From Opitutia bacterium (lineage in GTDB: Bacteria > Verrucomicrobiota > Verrucomicrobiia > Opitutales > Seribacteraceae): a stretch of DNA of 10,789 nt. How positions within the stretch are numbered: the stretch's first letter is position 1; each line of letters begins with the position of its first letter. Where the stretch lies: positions 5,302 through 16,090 of the forward strand of contig NZLE01000038.1 of the NCBI GenBank assembly GCA_002692605.1, given 5' to 3'. Shown here piece after piece: positions 1 to 6,298 of the stretch. Both the position numbers and the translations under genes were made by a program. The notes beneath the pieces are model-generated. The model was given only the letters and a program-made list of their open reading frames with translations, ran no database searches and was not told the origin of the DNA.

Positions 1-501
1 ATTATTCACTTGCTTGGCCGATCTTGGGGTGCAAGCAACCTATTGGGAGCCAAGCTTGTTTCCTCCGAAAAACAGACCTCCAAAACCATCGGTTCGATGA
101 TCTTTGGCGTGACCTGCTTCTCCCTGTTCTTCAGCCTGGTCGGCACCGTGCTCGGGGGAATCTGGGCAGATCAGTCATGGGGAAGGTTCTGGGGCTGGGA
201 CGCCAAGGAAAATGGGGCTTTGCTGATTGTGATTTGGAATGCCATCATTCTGCATGCCCGATGGGCGGGAACGGCTCGTATTCGGGGTATTTCCTGCATG
301 GCAATCTTCGGAAACGTGGTCACCGCATGGTCTTGGTTCGGTACCAACATGTTGGGTGTAGGTTTACATACCTATGGATTCATGGACAAAGCGTTCATTC
401 CTCTGATGTTCTTCGTTGGCAGCCAACTTCTCATAATTGGATTGGCATACCTGCCAGTCCTTTTGGCGAGTGTTCCGACCCGTTCCACTCGGACACTCTG
501 A
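1..501 (+). CDS. ccsA: Cytochrome c biogenesis protein CcsA/ResC-like, C-terminal part (5' end outside window)
   Basis: The reading frame is open from base 1 to a TGA at 499-501, giving 166 visible residues; the true start lies upstream. The product is a polytopic inner-membrane protein of the system II cytochrome c maturation pathway, which handles haem and attaches it to apocytochrome c together with ResB/Ccs1. What shows this is the tryptophan-rich WWD signature 'WGRFWGWDAKENGAL' at about residues 61-75, followed by a hydrophobic helix ending 'ILHARWAG' and then 'WSWFGTNMLGVGLHTYGF', which carries the conserved histidine expected in the segment after the WWD loop. A hydrophobic segment precedes the motif and a last one ends near the C terminus. 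'KENG' replaces the more usual 'KETW', a variant I associate with ResB-ResC type proteins of Bacteroidota and Planctomycetes/Verrucomicrobia relatives. Whether it is fused to ResB upstream cannot be seen. It converges with the next gene, with only 9 bases between the stop codons. Confidence 0.9.
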   Translation: MIHLLGRSWGASNLLGAKLVSSEKQTSKTIGSMIFGVTCFSLFFSLVGTVLGGIWADQSWGRFWGWDAKENGALLIVIWNAIILHARWAGTARIRGISCMAIFGNVVTAWSWFGTNMLGVGLHTYGFMDKAFIPLMFFVGSQLLIIGLAYLPVLLASVPTRSTRTL

Positions 502-510
502 ACTGCTGGC

Positions 511-987
511 CTAAGGCTTGGAGGCTCCCCCTTTGAGCAAGTTCGATCGAAGCGTCTTGTAAACTTCCTCGACTGATCTTCCAAAGGTGCATGGGAAGGG
601 CACCCGGTCATCCTCAGAATTCTCGGAAAAGCCCTTTGTCCCTCGCAAGCGAATTATGATCAATTTGCGTCGCGCATATTCGTCCAGTTCGAAATCCTCA
701 ATCTCATGATGCTGGTATTTTTTACGATGCCACCAGGATCGCAGATGAAAACCATGGCGATCGATTCTCAACCTTGACCAGGTAAAGGCTTGATCCAAAA
801 AATTGAGAAGAGCCAAAAGCAGAAAAAGAATCATACCAGTCCACCCGACAACAAGACCAAAGGATTCGACGAAGGCAAAGAAAATGGCGCAAACCAAGAG
901 AAAACTCGAAAAGGCGAACTGCCTCCACCAGATCGGTTTGATGATCGTGTAACGAGATCGGATCTTCTGATTAGCTTTCTTCTTCAT
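511..987 (-). CDS. Hypothetical membrane protein, two helices plus a PH-like/YcxB-like cytoplasmic tail
   Basis: A 158-residue protein I cannot assign to a named gene. The N terminus is strongly basic (MKKKANQK), then two hydrophobic segments at about residues 23-41 and 45-66 form a likely helical hairpin with both ends in the cytoplasm. Residues 70-155 are soluble and alternate hydrophobic and polar residues as beta strands do ('LRIDRHGFHLRSWW', 'HEIEDFELDEY', 'KLIIIRLRG'), ending in an amphipathic helix ('SVEEVYKTLRSNLL'). This two-helix plus strand-rich layout resembles bacterial PH-like membrane proteins of the YcxB type, but that is a resemblance of architecture, not a sequence match. 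The ATG at 985-987 follows an AGG directly and has no well-spaced Shine-Dalgarno site; no alternative in-frame start lies upstream before the lysS stop. It begins 32 bases after lysS on the same strand, so co-transcription or translational coupling with lysS is likely. Confidence 0.7.
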   Translation of the reverse strand: MKKKANQKIRSRYTIIKPIWWRQFAFSSFLLVCAIFFAFVESFGLVVGWTGMILFLLLALLNFLDQAFTWSRLRIDRHGFHLRSWWHRKKYQHHEIEDFELDEYARRKLIIIRLRGTKGFSENSEDDRVPFPCTFGRSVEEVYKTLRSNLLKGGASKP

Positions 988-1019
988 CCTGCAGTAACCG
1001 CTTGGTCGAAGACATTGTC

Positions 1020-2513
1020 TCAGGCGGGCCGCAACGTTGGAAAAAGAATCGTATCCCTAATGTTGGCCGCGCCGGTTAGAAAAATAACCAAACGATCAAT
1101 CCCGAGTCCCATTCCGCCCGCCGGGGGCATCCCATGCTCCAAGGCAATCAGAAAGTCCTCATCCAATTCCTGCGTTTCCTCACCAACCTGTTTCATAAAT
1201 GCCTCTCTTTGTACCGCAGGATCATTCTGCTCCGAATAAGCGGGAGCGATTTCCTGTCCGTTGATGCAAAGTTCGAAAACGTCTATGGTGGAAGAATCGG
1301 TCTGGGTAATCTTCGCCAATGGGCAAAGTTCTCGCGGAATATGAGTTACGAAAGTCGGTTGGATCAAGGTATGTTCGATGACTTTTTCGAAGACGTCGTT
1401 GGTCACCTCGAAATCCTCCAAATTCGGATCCACTTCAATACCCATCGCTTGCGTCTTTTCCAACTTCGCCTCCTTCGGCATCTCGAACCAGTCATCACGC
1501 CCCACGGCCTCAAGGATCAAATCCTTGTATTTCGCTTCCCTCCACTTGCCCGACAAATCGATCGCTTCACCCTCGGCGCGCTCCATACTCAGCGTACCCA
1601 GAGCCTTTTCCGCAACTTGTTGAATAAGCGACTGGGTAAGCTCCATCATCCCCCGAAAATCCGTGTAAGCCTGGTAGGCTTCGAGCATCGTGAATTCCGG
1701 GTTGTGCCGACGGGACAATCCTTCGTTGCGAAAAACCCGGCCGACTTCAAATACCCGGTCAAATCCACCGACGAGCAAACGCTTCAAATGAAGTTCCAAA
1801 GCGATGCGTAGGGAAAATTCACAATCCAATGCATTGAAATGAGTTCGAAAAGGACGGGCCGCGGCACCCCCGGAAACCGATTGGAGCATTGGAGTTTCCA
1901 CTTCCAGAAAGTCCCGGCTCCAGAAAAATTCACGGATTTCACGGATAATTCGACTGCGGGCCTGAAAACGATTGCGGGACTCGTCGTTCACCACCAAATC
2001 CAGATATCTTTGGCGGTAAATTTGTTCGTTATCGGTCAAGCCGTGCCATTTCTCAGGCAAGGGTCGCAAAGCCTTGGAAACCAGCTTATACTCCTTAGCC
2101 CGAATCGTAACCTCCCCCGTCTTGGTTCTGAAGAGAGGACCCCGAATGCCAATAAAATCACCCAAATCCAGTTTCTTGAAGGAAGCGTATTCCTCTTCGC
2201 CTATCTCATCACGTCGGACATAGGACTGAATCTTACCCGCACGGTCCAAAATCTTAAGAAAGGAAGCCTTGCCCATTAGGCGGAAGGCCACGATTCTTCC
2301 CGCAACCGAAACTTCAGGCCCCCCTTCCCCTTCATCCTCTTCGGGGAGAAGAGCGAGGGCTTCGGAGGAAACGTGTGTCTGATCCCAATTTGCCCGGAAG
2401 GGATCAAAACCGGCTTCTCTCATGCGATCCAGTTTGTCCTGACGCACGGCGACTTGGTCACTTCCGTCGAGGGTTACATTCTCGGATGGTGAATTGGAGG
2501 GGGTTGCGTTCAT
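1020..2513 (-). CDS. lysS: Lysyl-tRNA synthetase, class II
   Basis: Charges tRNA-Lys with lysine in the cytoplasm, using ATP. The 497 residues match the usual class II LysRS length. In order: a short helical N-terminal region with 'QDKLDRMREAGFDPF' (22-39), the OB-fold anticodon-binding domain (about 68-145), then the catalytic core. Visible signatures are 'YRQRYLDLVVN' (166-176), motif 1 around 'FLEVETPML' (202-210), 'GGAAARPFRTHFNALD' (215-230), motif 2 'VFEVGRVFRNEG...RHNPEFTMLE' (254-278), 'INGQEIAPAYSEQNDP' (417-432) with the lysine-site glutamate, and motif 3 'GMGLGIDRLVIFLTG' (467-481), ending 'DTILFPTLRP'. Nothing essential is missing. The ATG at 2511-2513 lacks a Shine-Dalgarno site, but the conserved N-terminal helix requires a start near here. 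It lies downstream of the TIR gene after a 72-base gap and upstream of the small membrane protein. Confidence 0.97.
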   Translation of the reverse strand: MNATPSNSPSENVTLDGSDQVAVRQDKLDRMREAGFDPFRANWDQTHVSSEALALLPEEDEGEGGPEVSVAGRIVAFRLMGKASFLKILDRAGKIQSYVRRDEIGEEEYASFKKLDLGDFIGIRGPLFRTKTGEVTIRAKEYKLVSKALRPLPEKWHGLTDNEQIYRQRYLDLVVNDESRNRFQARSRIIREIREFFWSRDFLEVETPMLQSVSGGAAARPFRTHFNALDCEFSLRIALELHLKRLLVGGFDRVFEVGRVFRNEGLSRRHNPEFTMLEAYQAYTDFRGMMELTQSLIQQVAEKALGTLSMERAEGEAIDLSGKWREAKYKDLILEAVGRDDWFEMPKEAKLEKTQAMGIEVDPNLEDFEVTNDVFEKVIEHTLIQPTFVTHIPRELCPLAKITQTDSSTIDVFELCINGQEIAPAYSEQNDPAVQREAFMKQVGEETQELDEDFLIALEHGMPPAGGMGLGIDRLVIFLTGAANIRDTILFPTLRPA

Positions 2514-2585
2514 TTAAAAGGTCAAAAAATGCTCATTAATGGAACTTAAGACAACAGAAAACCCGAAAAAAATCCAATTCTTCGG
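2514..2585 (-). promoter_or_regulatory. Intergenic gap: weak terminator-like hairpin for the TIR gene and probable lysS promoter region
   Basis: This 72-base A+T-rich gap separates the TIR gene stop from the lysS start. Immediately after the stop, on the - strand, CCGAA (2585-2581) can pair with TTCGG (2567-2563), with an inner AAT/ATT pairing and several T residues in the loop and after the stem. It resembles a weak intrinsic terminator but the stem is poor. Further on, TTGTCT followed 17 bases later by CATTTT could be a -35/-10 pair for lysS; the -10 match is only three of six. There is no clear Shine-Dalgarno site before the lysS ATG. Either separate transcription of lysS or read-through from the cassette is possible. 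Confidence 0.3.
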
Positions 2586-4058
2586 TCAGGCGTTGGGGGT
2601 CTTTCCAAGAGCCACCCGAAATCCCAAGTTCCGAAACCGATGGTAAAGAGAATTAGTCGAGCGAGACGAAGACTTGCACTCCACCGCTGATTTCATGTAA
2701 CCACCTCCCCGACTGATTCGAAACTCATCCTGTTCACTGTCATCAAGGAGCGTATTGACGAAGGAATTGCCCACCCATTCACGAACGTTTCCGTACATAT
2801 CGAACAATTTCCAGGGATTCGGGCTTTTCAAGCCAACCGGATGGATGCGCTTCCGACTGTTGCCGCGAAACCAGGCGTGGTTATGAAGCTCACTCGGATC
2901 ATCTCCAAAATAATAGGCGGTGGAAGTACCCGCGCGACAGGCATACTCCCACTCGACTTCACTGGGCAAACGAAACTCGTGGTTCTTTGATAAGGTACCA
3001 TGATTGCGAGCCATAATCGTAAGAGCCTTGCAAAATGAAACCGCATCCAACCAGGAAACGTTATTCACCGGCAAATTTTCCTCCCGGTTCTCCAAAGCGC
3101 CATCCGTAAAACTTGGGTTGCCTCCCATCACCTTTCGGTAGACCTCTTGAGTGACCAGAAGTTGACCGAGCCAAAATCCATGGCGAACCTGAACGACTCT
3201 TTGTTCCTCGGCATAAGGAACCCAGATTGATATTTCTCCTGCGGGAATCCATGAAAACTTACCCGCATAATGGTCTTCGTGAACATGCTTTTGCTCAGTG
3301 TCCGAACGGCCCTCGTCGTCGGCAACCGCAACGTTAACCGCCCAAGGGTGACGGGTCCGTCCTTTGGGGTAGGATTCCAATTCCAACCTCGCGGAGATGG
3401 GGAGTTGGCTCAAATCGTTCGAATCCTCCATCTGACCGGCAAAGGGAGGCGCTGATTCCCCTTTTCTCTCGGTAGCTTCGCTTGGCTTGCCTTTCGGTGA
3501 ATCGCCATACCTTGTCAATTGAGACTGGATGGCCCGTTCCCAGCATTTCCATAATTGAGCCCCATAATCGAAGATTTCATCCTGCTCTTCCACGGCATTC
3601 TCTTCTTTTTTCGGACTCGGTTCGTCTTGCTTGGTCAGCATGGTCGAACAGGCGCGTTCACACCAGTCCTTTTCGGATACGAGAATGGATTGAAATTGTT
3701 GCAGGCAAAGGGACAAGCCAGCTGGCAAGGTCGTATCTTCGAGAAAGATGGTTAGAATTTCCTTGTTCTCACTGAGGGCGTATCCGACTTCACTTTTTAC
3801 GAAACGCGAATCCACTGAGCGCGGAGAGACAAAAACCACGAAAAGCACCGACCGCTTGATGGCATGGGCAATTTCCTCAACCCATTCTCCTGCCGGGGGA
3901 ATGCCCTCGTCATACCAGAGATTCACCCCCGCATCACGAAAGTAGCGGATGGACTCGTACACCATGATCTTATCTGCGTGGGCATAGCTGACGAAGACAT
4001 ACGGTCCATCTCCCGAATAGGATTCAAAAGGCTCCGGTACGTCTTTGGATGAAATCAT
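2586..4058 (-). CDS. TIR domain - FGE/SUMF1-like (formylglycine-generating enzyme fold) fusion protein, putative conflict-system effector
   Basis: A 490-residue, probably cytoplasmic protein. Residues 19-140 form a TIR domain: 'YVFVSYAHAD' (20-29) is strand A, 'WYDEGIPPAGEW' (48-59) is the BB loop, 'VVFVSPRSVDS' (74-84) is strand C, and Glu90 in 'FVKSEV' aligns with the catalytic glutamate of NAD-cleaving TIRs. Residues 145-265 are a charged linker of unknown fold. Residues 268-486 match the FGE-sulfatase/SUMF1 family: 'FSWIPAGE', 'NLPVNNVSWLDAVSFC', 'RLPSEVEWEYACRAG', 'LFDMYGNVREWV', 'RISRGGGYM', 'NLGFRVAL'. True FGEs have two copper-binding cysteines after GGS; here the first is Lys456 and only Cys461 remains, so formylglycine synthesis is unlikely and ligand or protein binding more likely. 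The frame is open for 45 more codons upstream, but ATG 4056-4058 has an AGAGG 7 bases before it and lies 16 bases after the cyclase stop, so it is preferred. Cell-killing or NAD-depleting activity triggered by the upstream cyclase is inference. Confidence 0.88.
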   Translation of the reverse strand: MISSKDVPEPFESYSGDGPYVFVSYAHADKIMVYESIRYFRDAGVNLWYDEGIPPAGEWVEEIAHAIKRSVLFVVFVSPRSVDSRFVKSEVGYALSENKEILTIFLEDTTLPAGLSLCLQQFQSILVSEKDWCERACSTMLTKQDEPSPKKEENAVEEQDEIFDYGAQLWKCWERAIQSQLTRYGDSPKGKPSEATERKGESAPPFAGQMEDSNDLSQLPISARLELESYPKGRTRHPWAVNVAVADDEGRSDTEQKHVHEDHYAGKFSWIPAGEISIWVPYAEEQRVVQVRHGFWLGQLLVTQEVYRKVMGGNPSFTDGALENREENLPVNNVSWLDAVSFCKALTIMARNHGTLSKNHEFRLPSEVEWEYACRAGTSTAYYFGDDPSELHNHAWFRGNSRKRIHPVGLKSPNPWKLFDMYGNVREWVGNSFVNTLLDDSEQDEFRISRGGGYMKSAVECKSSSRSTNSLYHRFRNLGFRVALGKTPNA

Positions 4059-4065
4059 TCGGTTT

Positions 4066-4070
4066 CCTCT
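4066..4070 (-). promoter_or_regulatory. Ribosome binding site deciding the start of the TIR-FGE gene
   Basis: On the - strand AGAGG ends 7 bases before the ATG at 4058-4056, inside the 16-base gap after the cyclase stop codon (TAA, 4077-4075). It supports the short form of the TIR protein over the longer frame that would overlap the cyclase, and indicates that the two genes are translated from one mRNA. Confidence 0.65.
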
Positions 4071-4074
4071 CGAC

Positions 4075-6030
4075 TTAGTCGGACTTTTCGCCGGAATAGC
4101 CCCTTCTTTGGAGCATGTAAATAGGATAGGAACCGAAATCCTTGGCCAATTCCAAATTGCCCGCATATTCAAAATCGTAATCGTCATACCCAAAGGAGAT
4201 CAAGGCCGCAACGGTTTCCGAAACGAAGACGGATCCGGGTAGGACGATGGGCTCGATGCGGGCTGCCTGGTTAACGTGCCGCCCGAAGAAATTTCTTTTT
4301 TTGAGAATGGGATCGAATTCCTCGTATACGGGGCCGGCATGCATCGAAATTCGAACTTCCATCACACCTTCCGAAAGAAGATCCCCCCACTCACCGTAGT
4401 TAAAGTAATCCCTGATTTCCAAAGCCAATTTCAAGGCGTCCTCCAACTCGTCAAAAACTACGAAGAAACTATCACCCCAAGTGTTTACGAATGCGGGTTC
4501 TCTTGGCAAACGTTCCAGCATCTTGGCGATTCCTCCATGGAAAACCTCTACGAATTCAGCGGTTTTTTCCTCCATGACCTGACTGAATGCCTGAACGTCC
4601 GCGAAAAGCATGGTTTTGATCGATCGAACGGATGATTCGGAACCCATCGGTTCCGAAAGAAAAGCGGGACGGGTTTCCCCGGAATAGATTGGGGAGGAAC
4701 CATCCCCCGAAACGGATGGCAGAATTTCACTCGGATCGATCACCTCCGGTTCGTTGAATTCTCCCCGCCAGGCCTCGACCAGTTCCCCCGTACCTCCGGT
4801 CGAACCCGGTTGACCATCCCAGATCACCAACAAGTTGGGGTCCTCGTCCAAGCCCCTGCCCCGCATCGCGGCAAAGCCCAACATCACTTGGTTACAAAGG
4901 GAAAAGAGCGAATCATCTCCATAATATCCCTCGTTGGTGACGTAGTGAACCGAAGTCGCATGATCCAGTACGCTCTCAAATCGTGAAACCCAATTCCCTC
5001 CCGCTCTACGAACGCTGGTCTCAATGAATTCTTCCTTTGCGAAAGGAAGAAAAACATGAGTTTCTCCACCTCGTTCAGCCATCGTTTCCAAAAAAAGGAT
5101 ATCCGTACCGCAAGCAGCCGAACTGAAGCCGCAAGTTGCCCCCAACTTATCCAAAGCCTGTTCGATTTTTTCCTTGGCCACCATTTCGGCTTCTGGCGGA
5201 AACCTACGATCTCGGCCCGGGTTGTCGATGACGTGACCGGAGCATGCCACGATTCCTAGCAAAGGAAATGCCCGTTCCACTTTTTCCTTCACATCACTAT
5301 CCTCAAAGAGGGAGGCAATTTGCAGGGCTTGCTTCCGGGTGCTTGCAACGTGAGCGGGCTGAGCATCCTCCATTCCAACGGCCTTGGCATAGGCCTCCAA
5401 GGCCGCATCAACCTGCCCAAGAATCAAGGAAGCTTCCGCCTCCGTAGCCTGAACCCAATAGGACCCTGCGCCTTTCGCTCTGATTTTCCGACAGATCTCA
5501 CGAGCGGCCTTGGCGTATTCTTGCGCCTTTTCCTCATTGTGAAATACGTAATGCATGAACGCAACGTTGATGCACGGATAGTACTGCTTCTCCAAATCCT
5601 CCAACTTGCCGGAACTTTTTTGAAGCTGCGCGTTGTATGCGTCCTCATAACGGGCAATGGCCAAATCCGCATATCTGAACTTGCTCTCCTCACTGGTGGA
5701 GTACTCGCACAAGTCCTTGTAGCAACTTGCCAAAAGACTTTGCGTTTCAACGTCACGACCTCCACTGGCAACCAATTCCTCCAAAAGATTCGATGCCAGT
5801 TTGGGTGAACCCGCTTTGCAAAGCGCATGAGCGGCTCTTTGGCTCAAAGTCTTGTCCGCCTTGTGCTTGCGAAGACCCGCCCGGGCAACGTCATGCGCCA
5901 GAAGAAATTCACCCACCTCAATCATCCGATCGCACAACTTAAGAAAAAGCTTTTGCGATGCTCTTTCCTGATCGAACAAACGCCACTCTCTACGTAAACT
6001 TAATGTACTGCGTTTGGTAAGCTGGGACAT
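4075..6030 (-). CDS. TPR-S / SLOG-like sensor fused to a class III nucleotidyl cyclase
   Basis: A 651-residue soluble protein without signal or membrane segments. Residues about 35-250 are helical repeats of the TPR-S (formerly DUF4071/TRAFs-binding) kind, e.g. 'DVETQSLLASCYKDL' (93-107) and 'YYPCINVAFMHYVFHNEEKA' (150-169). Residues 257-407 look like a SLOG Rossmannoid sensor: 'GIVACSGHVID' (259-269), 'GFSSAACGTDILFLE' (301-315), 'HVFLPFAKEEF' (325-335), 'LLVIWDG' (400-406). A Pro/Ser/Gly-rich linker leads to a class III cyclase domain (471-642): first metal Asp478 in 'MLFADV', second metal Asp520 in 'NTWGDS', and transition-state Asn587 and Arg591 in 'GRHVNQAARIEP'. The core looks active. 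The usual base-selecting Lys/Glu and Asp/Cys (or Thr) positions appear to be Asn516 and Asn580, so the nucleotide used is open. The ATG at 6028-6030 has only a very close AGG; the next in-frame candidates fall inside the N-terminal helices. It is followed by the TIR gene in an operon. The likely role is ligand sensing and second-messenger synthesis for that effector (inference). Confidence 0.88.
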   Translation of the reverse strand: MSQLTKRSTLSLRREWRLFDQERASQKLFLKLCDRMIEVGEFLLAHDVARAGLRKHKADKTLSQRAAHALCKAGSPKLASNLLEELVASGGRDVETQSLLASCYKDLCEYSTSEESKFRYADLAIARYEDAYNAQLQKSSGKLEDLEKQYYPCINVAFMHYVFHNEEKAQEYAKAAREICRKIRAKGAGSYWVQATEAEASLILGQVDAALEAYAKAVGMEDAQPAHVASTRKQALQIASLFEDSDVKEKVERAFPLLGIVACSGHVIDNPGRDRRFPPEAEMVAKEKIEQALDKLGATCGFSSAACGTDILFLETMAERGGETHVFLPFAKEEFIETSVRRAGGNWVSRFESVLDHATSVHYVTNEGYYGDDSLFSLCNQVMLGFAAMRGRGLDEDPNLLVIWDGQPGSTGGTGELVEAWRGEFNEPEVIDPSEILPSVSGDGSSPIYSGETRPAFLSEPMGSESSVRSIKTMLFADVQAFSQVMEEKTAEFVEVFHGGIAKMLERLPREPAFVNTWGDSFFVVFDELEDALKLALEIRDYFNYGEWGDLLSEGVMEVRISMHAGPVYEEFDPILKKRNFFGRHVNQAARIEPIVLPGSVFVSETVAALISFGYDDYDFEYAGNLELAKDFGSYPIYMLQRRGYSGEKSD

Positions 6031-6067
6031 GACCTACGTAAGGTTAGGTCGTGAGGAACGACCTGAC
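6031..6067 (-). promoter_or_regulatory. Cyclase-operon leader with nested, mutually exclusive inverted repeats
   Basis: In the 40 bases before the cyclase ATG, AGGTCGT (6064-6058 on the - strand) and ACGACCT (6052-6046) form a perfect 7-bp inverted repeat around a 5-base loop, extendable by two pairs past one mismatch. The GACCT of the second arm (6050-6046) can instead pair with AGGTC (6035-6031), which abuts the ATG. A further ACCT (6044-6041) can pair with the same AGGT. The repeat could be a DNA operator or an RNA switch controlling initiation; no canonical promoter is recognisable here. Confidence 0.45.
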
Positions 6068-6070
6068 GAG

Positions 6071-6093
6071 AAAAAATCCCTCCCGAAAGGGAT
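6071..6093 (-). terminator. Intrinsic terminator of rpsU
   Basis: On the - strand, five bases after the rpsU stop, ATCCCT (6093-6088) pairs perfectly with AGGGAT (6081-6076) around a 6-base loop. The run TTTTTT (6076-6071, sharing the last stem base) follows at once. This is a typical compact rho-independent terminator. It should separate rpsU from the cyclase cassette, with some read-through possible. Confidence 0.75.
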
Positions 6094-6097
6094 AAAA

Positions 6098-6298
6098 TTA
6101 CATTTTCTCGTAGCGAGTGCGAAGCATTTGGGTAAAGGCGGCAACCTTACGAGCCTTACGCTTCTTGTCGGAAGGCTTTTCGAAGTAGCGCTTGGCCCGA
6201 ACGTCACGAATAACTCCTTCGCGATCCAATCGCTTCTTCAAGCGACGGATGGCTCGGTCCATGGGTTCACCCTTACGTAATTTGATTTCGATCGTCAT
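6098..6298 (-). CDS. rpsU: 30S ribosomal protein bS21
   Basis: Small basic ribosomal protein of 66 residues that sits near the anti-Shine-Dalgarno end of 16S rRNA on the small-subunit platform and helps initiation. Family features are all visible: the N-terminal strand 'MTIEIKLRKGEPMDRAIRRL', the helix 'KKRLDREGVIRDVRAKRYFE' and 'KPSDKKRKARK' followed by a basic helical tail. Length is normal. The ATG at 6296-6298 has no Shine-Dalgarno site; the preceding bases are almost all A and T. It lies 79 bases downstream of dnaE and is followed by a clear terminator, so it may be a monocistronic unit or the end of the dnaE transcript. Confidence 0.95.
   Translation of the reverse strand: MTIEIKLRKGEPMDRAIRRLKKRLDREGVIRDVRAKRYFEKPSDKKRKARKVAAFTQMLRTRYEKM

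Noticed and set aside
24..536. 170-codon + strand frame overlapping ccsA
   Set aside because: Alternative frame of ccsA; the WWD motif and membrane helices are in the frame ending at 501.
1134..1811. 225-codon open frame on the + strand inside lysS
   Set aside because: Antisense to the LysRS catalytic core with no family features of its own.
2586..2720. Diversity-generating retroelement variable region in the FGE-like C terminus
   Set aside because: FGE/C-type-lectin domains are frequent DGR targets, but no reverse transcriptase, template repeat or Asn-rich AAY-type codon run is seen in the window.
4059..4193. 45-codon N-terminal extension of the TIR-FGE frame into the cyclase gene
   Set aside because: It would overlap the cyclase 3' end, has no Shine-Dalgarno site, and its residues do not resemble a TIR lead-in. 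ATG 4058 has AGAGG at good spacing.
2586..6030. Classical Pycsar, Thoeris or CBASS system
   Set aside because: No cyclic-nucleotide-binding domain on the TIR protein, no ThsA-like SIR2-SLOG protein and no CD-NTase fold. The cyclase-TIR pairing is reported as related in logic only.
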